Made by a program: the position numbers and the translations under genes. Below, piece by piece: positions 40,151 through 49,075 of a DNA stretch of 64,000 nt. The DNA comes from Pseudomonas marginalis (lineage in GTDB: Bacteria; Pseudomonadota; Gammaproteobacteria; Pseudomonadales; Pseudomonadaceae). Under the pieces are notes generated by a model. It ran no database searches. It was not told the origin of the DNA and saw only the letters and a list, made by a program, of their open reading frames with translations. Positions within the stretch are counted from its first letter, which is position 1. Every line of letters starts with the position of its first letter. Location: contig NZ_LKEG01000022.1 in the NCBI RefSeq assembly GCF_001645105.1, forward strand, positions 97,917 through 161,916. The letters are read 5' to 3'.

Positions 40151-41305
40151 ATGAAAAAGTTACGCGTGGCACGAGTTTCTACAGTTCCATTTTTTGTGAT
40201 TACACAGCTAAGCGCCCAAATTGACATACTTGATGCAAATGGAGTTGATGTTAGCATAGTGACAAGCAAAGAAGACTTTCCTGGGCAGTTGGATCAACTT
40301 CAAAGTGCAAAATATATTCGAGTCGACATCTGCAGGGATATAAGTTTATTTAAAGATGTAGTGAGTTTGGTTCGATTATTTTTTTTATTCAGATCATCAA
40401 ATTTTGATATTGTTCATTCAACGACTCCAAAGGCGGGGCTTCTTTGCTCGATAGCGGCTTTTTTTTCGGGTATTAAAATTAGGTTGCATACTTTCACTGG
40501 GCAACCATGGGCCACTGTAAAAGGTCCGAAAGCATTTATATTGAAACAGTGTGATAAGATTATTTCAATTTTAAATACGCAATGCTACGCAGACAGTGAG
40601 ACTCAAAGGCAGTTTCTGATTGATAATGGTGTAATAAGAAAGAACAAAATTTCGGTTCTTGGCTGTGGTTCACTCGCCGGAGTTGATTTGCTGAGATTTA
40701 GTAAAAATAGATATTCAGAAGAGCGTTGTAATGCTTTGAGGGAAGAGCTTCAAATTCCTGAGGAAGGTAAGATTATTCTGTTTGTGGGTAGAATAACGCA
40801 GGATAAGGGAGTTCGTGAGTTAATGAGTGCATTTAAAAATATTGCTCTTTCGAATAAATGCCTTCATCTTTTGCTCGTGGGACCTCTGGAAGACAACGGA
40901 AGTGAAATCGGCAGCTCGGTAGAATATAATGCAGTTGTCGATCGGATACATCAGATTGGCTTTTGTGATGAGCCTGAAAAATATATGGCTATAGCCGATC
41001 TGCTTTGCCTACCTAGCTATCGCGAAGGGTTTGGAACGGTTGTGATTGAAGCCGCAGCAATGGGTGTACCAACTGTAGGCACCCACATTTATGGTCTTTC
41101 CGATGCAATAATTGATGGGGTGACTGGTGTGTTGGTTCCGCCGAGGGATGTGATAGCTCTCAGCGAGGCACTTGAGTCGTTATTGAATGATTTACCGGCA
41201 CTGAAAATTATGGGGTATAGAGCCGCTGCTCGAGCGGTTTCTGACTTTGATTCAGTTAAAGTTTCAAAGCTTCTAGTAGACGAATATGAGCGATTTATAA
41301 AGTGA
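40151..41305 (+). CDS. Family 4 glycosyltransferase
   Basis: This 384-residue GT-B enzyme has the N-terminal acceptor domain with STTPKAGLLCSIAAF and HTFTGQPWATVKG. The C-terminal donor domain has LFVGRITQDKGVREL and the E-x7-E motif in SYREGFGTVVIEAAAMGVP. A GGAGG site eight bases upstream decides for the ATG at 40151 over earlier in-frame codons. The order GT4-SDR-wbpL-wbpM matches wbpJ-wbpK-wbpL-wbpM of P. aeruginosa O5 and the equivalent of O6. It likely adds the second sugar of the repeat unit. Confidence 0.83.
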   Translation: MKKLRVARVSTVPFFVITQLSAQIDILDANGVDVSIVTSKEDFPGQLDQLQSAKYIRVDICRDISLFKDVVSLVRLFFLFRSSNFDIVHSTTPKAGLLCSIAAFFSGIKIRLHTFTGQPWATVKGPKAFILKQCDKIISILNTQCYADSETQRQFLIDNGVIRKNKISVLGCGSLAGVDLLRFSKNRYSEERCNALREELQIPEEGKIILFVGRITQDKGVRELMSAFKNIALSNKCLHLLLVGPLEDNGSEIGSSVEYNAVVDRIHQIGFCDEPEKYMAIADLLCLPSYREGFGTVVIEAAAMGVPTVGTHIYGLSDAIIDGVTGVLVPPRDVIALSEALESLLNDLPALKIMGYRAAARAVSDFDSVKVSKLLVDEYERFIK

Positions 41306-42288
41306 ACTCCGATAGACATCCAGAAAAAATGAGAGTGGCTGTAACTGGTGCTACTGGTTTTGTAGGTAATGCAGTGACGCGGCAACTTTTTAATCGAGGA
41401 TTCTCACCGGTTTGTATTCTAAGATCTAGCAGTGAAGTTCTTTCATCTGAATACACTTCCTACAAGTGCGGTGATATGGGGCCTGATACGGACTTTAGAT
41501 CTGTGCTGCACAACGTTCATATGCTCGTCCACTGTGCGGCACGTGTACACGTCATGGACGACGCTGCTTTAGATCCATTGAGTGAGTTCAGACATACGAA
41601 TGTCGATGCTACGTTAAATCTTGCTCGTCAATGTGCCGAAATGGGCGTAAAGCGATTCATATTTATTAGTTCAATAAAAGTTAATGGGGAATCTACGTTC
41701 CTTGGTCGACCATTTCATGCAGATGACGTCCCTGCACCAATTGATTTCTATGGCATTTCGAAACGAGAGGCCGAAGACGGCTTATTGAGTATTGCAGCAG
41801 AGACCGGGATGGAAGTTGTGATAATTCGACCTGTTCTTGTATATGGCTCAGGTGTCAAAGCAAACTTCTTAAGCATGATGCGTTGGTTGGACAGAGGTGT
41901 ATTTTTACCTCTTGGTGCAATTCATAACAAAAGAAGTTTTGTATCGGTTGTTAACCTTTGTGATTTTATATGCGTATGTCTTACACATCCAGCCGCAGCT
42001 AATCAAAAGTTTTTAGTAAGTGATGGAGAAGATTTATCTACTACAGAATTGCTGAATAAAATGGGAGATGCGTTAGATCGAAAAGCTAAATTATTTCGAG
42101 TGCCGACGAAATTATTAGTACTAATCTTAAGCCCGTTGGGATTTGGCGCTCAGTTACAACGATTATGTGGGAATTTGCAAGTTGACATAAGGAAAAACAA
42201 AGATCTATTGCACTGGGTGCCACCTCAGAGCGTAGAGCAAGGCTTGATGGGCGCTGCTAAATATTATTCGGAAAACAAAAAAATATGA
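41302..42288 (+). CDS. UDP-4-keto-sugar reductase, WbpV/WbpK-like SDR
   Basis: This 328-residue SDR has the loop TGATGFVGNAVTRQL, the active-site stretch FIFISSIKVNGES and FYGISKREAE (Y-x3-K). In P. aeruginosa the gene just before wbpL is wbpV (giving UDP-D-QuiNAc) or wbpK (giving UDP-D-FucNAc); both reduce the 4-keto product of WbpM. The sequence does not let me choose between them. The GTG start overlaps the stop of the GT4 gene; an ATG nine codons downstream (MRVAVTGATG) is a possible alternative. Its stop overlaps wbpL by four bases. Confidence 0.8.
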   Translation: MNSDRHPEKMRVAVTGATGFVGNAVTRQLFNRGFSPVCILRSSSEVLSSEYTSYKCGDMGPDTDFRSVLHNVHMLVHCAARVHVMDDAALDPLSEFRHTNVDATLNLARQCAEMGVKRFIFISSIKVNGESTFLGRPFHADDVPAPIDFYGISKREAEDGLLSIAAETGMEVVIIRPVLVYGSGVKANFLSMMRWLDRGVFLPLGAIHNKRSFVSVVNLCDFICVCLTHPAAANQKFLVSDGEDLSTTELLNKMGDALDRKAKLFRVPTKLLVLILSPLGFGAQLQRLCGNLQVDIRKNKDLLHWVPPQSVEQGLMGAAKYYSENKKI

Positions 42289-43292
42289 TTTTTCTATTTT
42301 TTTTTATTGTATTTATATTTTCGTTTTCCTTAACTTATTTTTTTAGGAGATATGCGATCTATCGGAATATTTTAGATATTCCTAACTGTCGCAGTTCGCA
42401 TGATACTCCAACTCCACGAGGTGGCGGTGTTGCGATTGTGATCTCATTACTTCTATCGCTGTTGTTCTTGTTCTTTTTAAGTGAATTAGAGATAACAAAT
42501 TTTTTGAGTTTATTTCTAGCAGGCACAATTGTAGCCAGCGTTGGTTTTTTGGATGATAAAAGTAGTCTTCCAGCGCGATGGAGACTGATCGGGCATTTCT
42601 TAGCTGCTGTGCTTGCATTGGTTTCCATTGGAGGAGTTCCACGAATATTAATATTTGGGCTTCAGTTAGATTTAGGCTGGTTTGGATACGTTATTTTCCT
42701 ATTTTATTTAGTATGGATGCTAAACCTTTACAACTTTATGGACGGGATTGATGGTTTGGCCAGTCTTGAAGCCATATCTGTTTGCCTTGGTATGAGTATT
42801 ATCTATATCGTTATGGGTTACGAACATTTAGCGGCTCTGCCATTAATATTGTCCATGTCAGTCCTAGGATTTTTATGTTGGAATTTCCCGATAGCTAAAA
42901 TATTTATGGGAGATGCAGGTAGTGGATTTTTAGGTATTCTTCTTGGGATATTGTCGCTTCAAGCTGCATGGACTTATTCAGAGTTTTTATGGTGTTGGCT
43001 GATCTTGTTGGGTGTATTTATCGTTGATGCTACGTTTACTCTTACACGACGGTTTGTACGTGGCAAAAAGGTCTATGAGGCGCATCGTAGCCATTCTTAT
43101 CAAATTGCTTCCCGTCGTTTAGGTAAGCATTTGCCAGTGACCCTAATTGCAATAACTATCAATGTACTCTGGTTGTTTCCAATCTCAATACTTGTCGCTT
43201 TATCATGGGTCAGTGGTGTAATAGGTATCTTGAGTGCATATGCGCCGCTTGTTCTCTTAGCTTTCTACTTGGGGGCTGGAAATGAGGAATGA
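42285..43292 (+). CDS. wbpL: Undecaprenyl-phosphate sugar-1-phosphate transferase WbpL
   Basis: This membrane enzyme of 335 residues with about ten helices belongs to the WecA/MraY family. Conserved cytoplasmic motifs are RGGGVAIV, VGFLDDKSSLPARWRL, NLYNFMDGIDGLAS and the catalytic GDAGSGFLG; ARRTRRFVRGKKVYEAHRSH-like HRSHSYQ occurs near residue 268. WbpL starts O-antigen repeat synthesis by moving FucNAc-1-P or QuiNAc-1-P to undecaprenyl phosphate, and in P. aeruginosa also starts the common polysaccharide. Its place between WbpV/K and WbpM is the conserved Pseudomonas order. Confidence 0.88.
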   Translation: MIFLFFFIVFIFSFSLTYFFRRYAIYRNILDIPNCRSSHDTPTPRGGGVAIVISLLLSLLFLFFLSELEITNFLSLFLAGTIVASVGFLDDKSSLPARWRLIGHFLAAVLALVSIGGVPRILIFGLQLDLGWFGYVIFLFYLVWMLNLYNFMDGIDGLASLEAISVCLGMSIIYIVMGYEHLAALPLILSMSVLGFLCWNFPIAKIFMGDAGSGFLGILLGILSLQAAWTYSEFLWCWLILLGVFIVDATFTLTRRFVRGKKVYEAHRSHSYQIASRRLGKHLPVTLIAITINVLWLFPISILVALSWVSGVIGILSAYAPLVLLAFYLGAGNEE

Positions 43293-43389
43293 GTCGTTAC
43301 TGAGTTAGATTTCATATGAAATTTCTCCAATTACTCAAAATTGAAGTGTAATATTAAGGTCTTGGAATGTTGATTTGTTTGAGGGAGAC

Positions 43390-45384
43390 ATGAATAGAGT
43401 TCGAGCTTTTCTTCTAGGGTTACCGCGACGACATAAGAGATTGGTCCAGGTGGGTACCGATATTATGCTCACATGGTGCGCGCTCTGGGCCGCTTTTATT
43501 GTACGCTTAGGCATCGATGAAATGGCCAGCCCGATTGAGCAACATTTTTGGTTATTTATGACAGCTCCAATCGTAGCAATTCCATTGTTTAACGAGTTTG
43601 GTTTATACCGTGCAGTGATGCGTTATTTCGGAAATGACGCCCTTATTGCAATCATAAAGGCTGTCAGCTTATCAGCGCTGGTGCTCGGGGTGATAGTGTA
43701 TCTGTACAGTAACCACCAAAATGTAGTACCTCGATCAATTATTTTTAATTATTGGTGGGTAAGTTTGGTTCTCATTGGAGGGCTGCGATTGTCCATGAGG
43801 CAGTTCTTTTTGGGGGATTGGTTTACAGCAGGTCAACAAATGCCATTCACTAACCGTGAAAATAGCCTACCTTCTGTAGCTATTTATGGTGCCGGTGCAG
43901 CGGGTAATCAGCTTGTGGCAGCTCTTAGAGTGGGCCGAGTTATGCGCCCGGTAGCTTTCATTGATGACGATTTGAGCATTTCTGATCGTGTTATTTCTGG
44001 GCTACAAGTCTATAAGCCCAATGATATTAAAAAAATGATTGATGCTACAGGTGCTCAAGAAATTTTATTGGCCATTCCATCATCAAATAGATCTAGGCGG
44101 CGGGAGATACTGGGATTTTTAGAGGAGTTTCCGTTGCATGTTCGAAGTGTTCCTGGTTTTATGGATTTGGCAAGCGGTCGTGTAAAAGTTGATGATATTC
44201 AAGAGGTAGACATAGCAGACTTGTTAGGTCGGGATACGGTTCCTGTTCAAGAAGGCTTACTGGAGCAATGTATCACTGGGCATAATGTTTTAGTTACCGG
44301 TGCTGGAGGCTCTATAGGTTCTGAGCTATGCCGACAAATCATTTCACTTCACCCGAAGGTATTGATTCTCTTTGAGCACAGTGAATTCAACCTCTATAGC
44401 GTCTTATCGGAACTTCAGAGTCGAATTGAGCGTGAGTCATTAGTTGTTAAGATTTTTCCAATTTTAGGTTCTGTGAGAAACCAGTCAAAATTATCAGCCG
44501 TAATGACCAAGTGGCGTATTAATACCGTATATCACGCCGCTGCTTACAAGCATGTTCCCATAGTCGAACATAATATTGCCGAAGGCATACTTAATAATGT
44601 TTTTGGGACTTTGAATGCTGCTCAAGCTGCTGTTCTGTCAGGCGTCGAAAATTTTGTTTTGATTTCCACTGATAAAGCAGTTCGTCCGACCAATATTATG
44701 GGAAGCACTAAACGCTTAGCCGAATTAATTCTCCAAGCTTTGAGTCAAGAATCATCTTTCACGTTGTTTTCTGAACAATCCAGTTTGCCAGTATCAAATG
44801 ATACAAGGTTTACAATGGTTCGCTTTGGTAATGTTCTTGGTTCATCTGGTTCGGTAATTCCTTTATTCCATTCGCAGATAAAGTCTGGCGGTCCTCTGAC
44901 GGTCACTCATCCGAAGATAACTCGATACTTTATGACTATTCCAGAGGCGGCACAGCTGGTTATTCAGGCTGGCTCAATGGGGCAGGGCGGTGACGTATTT
45001 GTCCTAGATATGGGCGAGCCTGTGAAAATTGTTGAATTGGCTGAGAAGATGATTCACCTTTCTGGCTTAAGCGTTCGATCTGAAAAAAAACCTCATGGGG
45101 ATATTTCGATCGAGTTCACAGGGCTTCGTCCAGGTGAGAAGCTTTATGAGGAATTGTTGATTGGTGACAATGTAAGTCTCACTCAGCACCCAATGATAAT
45201 GAGTGCGACTGAAGATTCCATAAGCTGGAGTGAATTAAAGTCAAAGTTAACCGAGTTGGCCGCTGCGGTAGAACATGATGATTATGTTCGAGTTCGCCAG
45301 ATATTACGTGATACTGTGAGTGGCTATACCCCAGATGCTGAAATTGTAGACTGGTTTCATGGGAAACGTAACAAAAATAATTAG
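43390..45384 (+). CDS. wbpM: Membrane-bound UDP-GlcNAc 4,6-dehydratase WbpM
   Basis: This protein of about 664 residues, the usual WbpM length, has four N-terminal membrane helices (residues 20-140). A CoA-binding-like domain (GAGAAGNQLVAALRVG) follows. The C-terminal SDR dehydratase (about 295-620) has GAGGSIGSELCRQI and the Met-type triad STDKAVRPTNIMGSTK. It converts UDP-GlcNAc to UDP-4-keto-6-deoxy-GlcNAc, the precursor of QuiNAc and FucNAc. A GAGGGA site supports MNRVRAF over an earlier in-frame codon. In most Pseudomonas it ends the O-antigen locus next to comEA; here another 14 kb of minus-strand genes lies between. Confidence 0.92.
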   Translation: MNRVRAFLLGLPRRHKRLVQVGTDIMLTWCALWAAFIVRLGIDEMASPIEQHFWLFMTAPIVAIPLFNEFGLYRAVMRYFGNDALIAIIKAVSLSALVLGVIVYLYSNHQNVVPRSIIFNYWWVSLVLIGGLRLSMRQFFLGDWFTAGQQMPFTNRENSLPSVAIYGAGAAGNQLVAALRVGRVMRPVAFIDDDLSISDRVISGLQVYKPNDIKKMIDATGAQEILLAIPSSNRSRRREILGFLEEFPLHVRSVPGFMDLASGRVKVDDIQEVDIADLLGRDTVPVQEGLLEQCITGHNVLVTGAGGSIGSELCRQIISLHPKVLILFEHSEFNLYSVLSELQSRIERESLVVKIFPILGSVRNQSKLSAVMTKWRINTVYHAAAYKHVPIVEHNIAEGILNNVFGTLNAAQAAVLSGVENFVLISTDKAVRPTNIMGSTKRLAELILQALSQESSFTLFSEQSSLPVSNDTRFTMVRFGNVLGSSGSVIPLFHSQIKSGGPLTVTHPKITRYFMTIPEAAQLVIQAGSMGQGGDVFVLDMGEPVKIVELAEKMIHLSGLSVRSEKKPHGDISIEFTGLRPGEKLYEELLIGDNVSLTQHPMIMSATEDSISWSELKSKLTELAAAVEHDDYVRVRQILRDTVSGYTPDAEIVDWFHGKRNKNN

Positions 45385-45443
45385 GTGCGAACTATCAGGT
45401 TAGGGAGTTTATTCCGTTCAAATAATTGTTTTTAGTAGCATGT

Positions 45444-45492
45444 ATGCCTAGTTTTTTTGCATTTATTTATTGCGGAAAATTAGGCATTTTTT
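45444..45492. terminator. Bidirectional terminator between convergent O-antigen modules
   Basis: ATGCCTA (45444) and TAGGCAT (45481) pair, and the inner GTTTTTTTGC/GCGGAAAA extends the stem with mismatches. T runs follow on the plus strand, and A runs on the other side serve the minus strand. It lies between the ends of wbpM and the minus-strand GT2 gene. The rest of this gap holds no gene. Confidence 0.6.
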
Positions 45493-45657
45493 AGGTTTGG
45501 TGTTTTAAATGGCTTTGGGTTAACAGTGTTGATTTCTATTAAGTTATCAATACAGAGATTGTTGAGGCTTGGATATATGTGTTGCTGAGAATCAGCTTAA
45601 TGCAAGTTGTTCTAACTTAAAGCTCTGGCGTCCTATATTTTTAGGTCTAAACTAAAT

Positions 45658-46629
45658 CTACTGTTTGGGCTCGCTGTTTCTTTGAGTCGCTTTGTATATT
45701 CTTAACAATTTATTGATTAAGTTTGTGGGGGTGATGGATATAATTAATACAATCCAGGTTGGATATGTTATAGATATTTTCAATGTGTTTTTATATTTTT
45801 TGTATATTTTGTAATCTAGTAATTTTTTTTGCCGTAAAAGTATCATGCCTTTGATTGTAAAAGCGCCGGATGAGATGCCAAAGTTTTTGCAAGCTTTAAA
45901 TTTGCTATCCAAAGAATACGAAATTGGTAATGAAAAAATAAAGTTTGCCCAAGCGGTCAAACCAATATCAAATATTTGATTTGTATGAGCCCAACCACTT
46001 TTTTTGAGATTGTAATCTGCCAGTGTTCCAACGGACACATCTTGCATCCAATGGACTTTAAAGTTAATGTCAGACAATTGTTCCAATATAATTCCTGTCT
46101 GAATATAAAAAGAGCCTACATATCTAGAAAAATTAGAATTGGAAATAGTTGTTTTTTTATAAATCAGACAACTCATGCAGCTCATTATGCCGCTTAAATT
46201 TTGTAGTAATTCATTTTTGTCCTCGTATGTTGAGCTAGGGTGTTCCATCGTATTCATGAGATTTGTAACTACTAAGTCGTAGCTTGTATTGCCGGTCAGT
46301 ACCTTCAGTACTTTTTCAAGCTCAGTTAGCTTGATTTCCGACGTATCACCTAGCAGCCAAGTGTACTCGCTATCTGATTGTTCTAATGCAATTTGAAAGT
46401 TTTTATCAGGTCCAAGGTTTTTTTCACTGATAGAGTAATTCAAAAGAGGGTATTCTTTGTTCCATTTTTTTAAGATTTCTAACGTGTTATCGTCTGACGC
46501 GTTGTCTGAAACAAACATCTGAATTTTATATTTCTTCATAATCGGAACGTGTATAGCTAAAGATCGTTCCAGAAAATCGGCTCGATTATAAGTGGGGATC
46601 GCGATAGATAATGTAGGGTTGGGCGTCAT
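45658..46629 (-). CDS. Family 2 glycosyltransferase
   Basis: This 323-residue protein begins with TLSIAIPTYNRADFLERSLA, a GT2 nucleotide-binding start. VSDNASDDNTLEIL near residue 38 and LLGDTSEI near 92 mark the GT-A domain; the latter replaces a canonical DxD. A hydrophobic stretch near the C-terminus (WIVLIISITPTNLINKLL) may dip into the membrane. The start was placed at MTPNPTLS, two bases after the flippase stop, since the longer frame would overlap the flippase gene. It is the last gene of a two-gene minus-strand unit. Its sugar donor is unknown. Confidence 0.78.
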   Translation of the reverse strand: MTPNPTLSIAIPTYNRADFLERSLAIHVPIMKKYKIQMFVSDNASDDNTLEILKKWNKEYPLLNYSISEKNLGPDKNFQIALEQSDSEYTWLLGDTSEIKLTELEKVLKVLTGNTSYDLVVTNLMNTMEHPSSTYEDKNELLQNLSGIMSCMSCLIYKKTTISNSNFSRYVGSFYIQTGIILEQLSDINFKVHWMQDVSVGTLADYNLKKSGWAHTNQIFDIGLTAWANFIFSLPISYSLDSKFKACKNFGISSGAFTIKGMILLRQKKLLDYKIYKKYKNTLKISITYPTWIVLIISITPTNLINKLLRIYKATQRNSEPKQ

Positions 46630-46631
46630 AA

Positions 46632-47951
46632 TTATGTCCGGTTCTTTTTGAAATTCTGAAATATATAATATACCCATGGGAGTACTATAATGTAGGCGCT
46701 GGTGAATCCAACAAAAAAATAGTCGAAAGGCAAAAATTTTGATATTAAAAAGGTTGAAGTGGCAACGTAGAGTCCGTTTGCTATCGAGACATAAATCAAT
46801 TTTTCTTTTTTATGGGCTCTCATATAAACTGCCATTGAGTTGACCAGCAGTTGCATAAGCCAACCTACACTAAGAACCAATAGTGATGTAGAGGGTAGTA
46901 GCCTATTATCTATTAAACCTTTGCCCTCTACTAACGAGACAAAAGAGAATAATACGAAAACCCCAATGATATATGTTGTAATTGAAAGCAGAATGGCGGT
47001 GTTATACGTCTTGTTGAGAAGTAACTTTTTGTTTTGAGCCGCAAAAATGTTGATCTTTGGCGTAACAATAGTTATCCATATGTTTGAAATGCTAAAAATT
47101 GCCATGCAGATCGCTATTGATAAGCCTACTTGACCTGCCTCTACTGCACCATAAAAATGGAATGCTGCGGGAGTAAAAATTGAAAGAGAAAAATAGCCAC
47201 TTATCCAGCTTACTGCAAATCGCCAAATTAATGGATTAATTTCAGAAGCCCATTTTCTATCGTTAGTTCGGCATATGGAAATTAACTGAGTTAACATGTT
47301 TTTATAGCGATAACTAGTCAGGGCTAGTCCGGTTAGAGATCCACATAAAAGTGCTATGGCGAGGGCGTACAGTCCAATGCCACTAATAAGCAAAATTCCT
47401 GTAACCACTACTGTTGCGACACTGATGTATAGTCGGATTTTTTGTATGTCTCCGACACTGTCACAGCCTTCTATAAACGATAAAAGCATACTGTTAATGA
47501 ACATTAGCGCTGACGCGATGCCATAGATCAGCCAAGGCGTGCGCCAGCAAATCTCAGAATCTTTACTATTGAGAAAATAATAGCCAATAATTAGTACGAT
47601 AGGGAACGTTATTGCGGCCATTGTACAAGACCACTTTATAGCAAATTTTCCTAGTGTGGCTAAACGGATTATATTATCTTGATTGCCTACTAATTTTTTT
47701 TCAGAGTCAAATTTTAGATTCGCGTATTCGTGAGATGAAAATAAAAGAATTATTGAGGAAAATCCTAGGTCCGCCAGTATTGCTAGTGCTGCTAAGCTAA
47801 CGAATGTATACCAGTAGCCCTGGGTTTCAGCAGATAGATATAGAGGTACAAGCAATAATAATAATGGGCCCGAGAGTAATCTCCAAAGCTGGTTTATGGC
47901 AGTATGGCGAAGATCTCGATCTTGAAGAGCCTTGGTGAGTTTTATAATCAC
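46632..47951 (-). CDS. wzx: Wzx-type O-antigen flippase
   Basis: This protein of 439 residues has about twelve hydrophobic helices and the MOP-superfamily layout of polysaccharide flippases. The N-terminus NQLWRLLSGPLLLLLVPLYL with ETQGYWYTF is typical of Wzx proteins, as is LADLGFSSIILLF. It moves undecaprenyl-linked repeat units to the periplasm for Wzy. It is on the strand opposite wzy, paired with the GT2 gene downstream by a two-base gap. The gene is AT-rich like module 1, unlike the GC-richer genes that follow upstream on the same strand. A role for the other sugar-transport superfamilies seems unlikely. Confidence 0.83.
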   Translation of the reverse strand: MIIKLTKALQDRDLRHTAINQLWRLLSGPLLLLLVPLYLSAETQGYWYTFVSLAALAILADLGFSSIILLFSSHEYANLKFDSEKKLVGNQDNIIRLATLGKFAIKWSCTMAAITFPIVLIIGYYFLNSKDSEICWRTPWLIYGIASALMFINSMLLSFIEGCDSVGDIQKIRLYISVATVVVTGILLISGIGLYALAIALLCGSLTGLALTSYRYKNMLTQLISICRTNDRKWASEINPLIWRFAVSWISGYFSLSIFTPAAFHFYGAVEAGQVGLSIAICMAIFSISNIWITIVTPKINIFAAQNKKLLLNKTYNTAILLSITTYIIGVFVLFSFVSLVEGKGLIDNRLLPSTSLLVLSVGWLMQLLVNSMAVYMRAHKKEKLIYVSIANGLYVATSTFLISKFLPFDYFFVGFTSAYIIVLPWVYYIFQNFKKNRT

Positions 47952-47983
47952 GAAAATGGCACATTGTATTTTGATGTAAGAAT

Positions 47984-48041
47984 CTTAAGCGGTAATATCT
48001 GGGCGCGAAGCCTAGATATTACTGCTCGGTAAATGCTTAAG
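47984..48041. repeat. Nested inverted repeat at the border of two O-antigen modules
   Basis: An inner stem GTAATATCTGGGC/GCCTAGATATTAC (47992-48022, one G-T mismatch, loop GCGAA) is enclosed by outer arms CTTAAGC (47984-47990) and GCTTAAG (48035-48041). There is no clear T run, so a plain terminator is not certain. It lies between the aldolase gene end and the flippase gene start. Confidence 0.6.
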
Positions 48042-48067
48042 CCCCCGCGAGGCATCTGCAAATCACG

Positions 48068-49075
48068 TTAATTTTTTCTAGCCAGCTCTTTGGCCACTTC
48101 AATGATTAGGCTCTCTTGTCCCGCTACAGCCTTTCGTTCACCTAAGCGAAAAAATATATCTCTAGGATCGACATCAAATTCAGCCGCCGCTCGTGCAACA
48201 GGCTTTGCGAAGCCTGAAAAAACCCCAGCGAGTCCGCTCACGATGGAAATAGTGGAGATGGACGGGGCTATAAAATTTAGTTCCTTTTCTGCCATCGTAG
48301 CTGCGTCAAGAATTTTGAGTAAATCAATTCCAGTGTCATAGCCCAATTTATGAAGTACACCTACTAATACTTCAAGTTGCGTGTTACCTGCACCGGCACC
48401 GAAACCACGGATGGTACCATCCAAGATGGTTGCGCCCTCATTTACCGCTGTAACCGAGTTGATCACAGCCATTCCAAGGTTGTTGTGACCGTGAAACCCC
48501 ACGGGGATGGAAAGGCCATTCACCAAAGTACTGATGCGTACTTTTACGTCGTCAACCAACTGTGCGCCCGCAGAATCCATGATTACGATAGCTTGGGCGC
48601 CATAAGACTCCATTTTTCTCGCTTCTTCGAGGAGTACTTCTGGGCTCGCCATATGAGTCATCATCAGTATGCCCCAGGCTTCTTTGCCAGAGTCGCGAAC
48701 ATAACCAATGTGGCGCTGCGTTACATCTGCCTCAGTGCAGTGGGCGGCGATTCTGAAGACGTCGACCCCCATTTCTAATGCTTTGCTGAGGTCTTTACTG
48801 ATGGTGCAGAAACCGGGAATGACATGAATAGCCAGTCGAGAGTTGATTAGGTTTTCGCGCGCGATTGTGAATATCTCTTGGTCGCTCAGGCGGCTTTCTC
48901 CCACGAGCATCGACGACCCACCCAGGCCGTTACCATGTCCAACCTCAACGATCGGCACATTGGCGGCCTCGGCTGCTTTGCAGTAGGCAATGAACGCTTC
49001 CGGCCCTAATTTATGCCCCACTGCGTGATTACCATCGCGCAATGTCGGGTCGGTAATGAGAATGTGCTTAGGCAT
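48068..49075 (-). CDS. DmpG/MhpE-like aldolase (4-hydroxy-2-oxovalerate aldolase family) in an O-antigen cluster
   Basis: This DRE-TIM-type metal-dependent aldolase of 335 residues keeps TDPTLRDGNHAVGH (metal-site Asp, catalytic Arg and His, about 9-22) and the metal-binding HGHNNLGMA (about 200). The DmpG/MhpE family splits or forms 4-hydroxy-2-oxopentanoate from pyruvate and acetaldehyde. In catabolic members, as I remember them, a GYAGVYSSF stretch near residue 290 carries a Tyr that sets stereospecificity; here it reads GLAGVFSGF. No meta-cleavage genes are present. The start overlaps the acetaldehyde dehydrogenase gene by eight bases, matching the enzyme complex of BphI/BphJ. A biosynthetic role is inferred, building a C5 hydroxy-keto acid as a donor for a ThDP enzyme. 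Confidence 0.82.
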   Translation of the reverse strand: MPKHILITDPTLRDGNHAVGHKLGPEAFIAYCKAAEAANVPIVEVGHGNGLGGSSMLVGESRLSDQEIFTIARENLINSRLAIHVIPGFCTISKDLSKALEMGVDVFRIAAHCTEADVTQRHIGYVRDSGKEAWGILMMTHMASPEVLLEEARKMESYGAQAIVIMDSAGAQLVDDVKVRISTLVNGLSIPVGFHGHNNLGMAVINSVTAVNEGATILDGTIRGFGAGAGNTQLEVLVGVLHKLGYDTGIDLLKILDAATMAEKELNFIAPSISTISIVSGLAGVFSGFAKPVARAAAEFDVDPRDIFFRLGERKAVAGQESLIIEVAKELARKN

